Below are positions 6,093-6,114 of a stretch of DNA of 6,114 nt, in pieces. The notes under the pieces are model-generated. The model saw only the letters and a program-made list of their open reading frames with translations, did no database searches and was not told the origin of the DNA. The stretch is from Alphaproteobacteria bacterium (GTDB lineage: Bacteria > Pseudomonadota > Alphaproteobacteria > BOG-932 > Roseiterribacteraceae): positions 1 through 6,114 of the forward strand of contig CAJCJC010000403.1 of NCBI GenBank assembly GCA_903970575.1. The letters run 5' to 3'. Position 1 is the stretch's first letter; every line of letters begins with the position of its first letter. The translations under genes and the position numbers were made by a program.

Positions 6093-6114
6093 TCGGCGAA
6101 TTCGCCGTGGCCGG
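6089..6114 (+). CDS. DUF1656 (AaeX-like) small membrane protein, 3' end missing
   Basis: Only eight codons are visible, MIGEFAVA, starting in an ATGA overlap with the FUSC stop. DUF1656 proteins are small (about 70 residues, two membrane helices), often begin with a similar M-I-x-E-[FV] start, and are commonly encoded directly beside FUSC genes. The call therefore rests on position, overlap and a very short N-terminus. A weak GGAA at 6077-6080 may serve as ribosome binding site. It could instead be an HlyD-type adaptor, but those normally start with a basic stretch and a membrane anchor. Confidence 0.55.

Noticed and set aside
1..6114. tRNA, rRNA, CRISPR array, insertion sequence, attachment site or replication origin
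   Set aside because: No cloverleaf, ribosomal, regularly spaced repeat, transposase or terminal inverted repeat signal was seen; coding sequence covers nearly all of the window.

Overview
The window is high-GC, tightly packed bacterial DNA. It has five substantial genes, a sixth gene clipped at the right edge, and almost no non-coding sequence. The GC-rich codon use and the FUSC/DUF1656 efflux locus suggest a proteobacterium, most likely an alphaproteobacterium (a rhizobial or methylotroph-type lineage is plausible). That assignment is inference only, because no marker gene is present.

Left block (1-3526, + strand): three genes in an apparent operon. First is the C-terminal three quarters of a DUF1552 (PF07586-type) protein, cut by the left edge. 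Nine bases later comes a membrane-anchored extracytoplasmic protein built from three long repeats of the COG4315/Lipoprotein_15 type. A secreted alpha/beta-hydrolase-fold protein follows, overlapping it by an ATGA junction. In the hydrolase-fold protein the nucleophile-elbow residue is alanine (GHAWG), so it may be a pseudo-enzyme or binding protein. None of the three has an established function that I can name. Their arrangement suggests one envelope-associated system, and it is the least explained part of the window.

Middle (3524-4028): the operon converges on a small minus-strand gene for a PNPOx-like flavin/F420-type split-barrel protein. A perfect 9-bp inverted repeat separates the two genes, and the stop codons of both genes lie inside it. 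The small gene is divergent from the next gene across about 90 bp of non-coding DNA holding an ATAAG-AG-CTTAT palindrome, a candidate operator.

Right block (4029-6114, + strand): a full-length FUSC-family (AaeB-like) inner-membrane efflux component, then an ATGA overlap into the first codons of what looks like a DUF1656 (AaeX-like) small membrane protein. This is the usual start of an aromatic-acid/fusaric-acid-type efflux operon. A HlyD-family periplasmic adaptor gene would be expected just outside the window.
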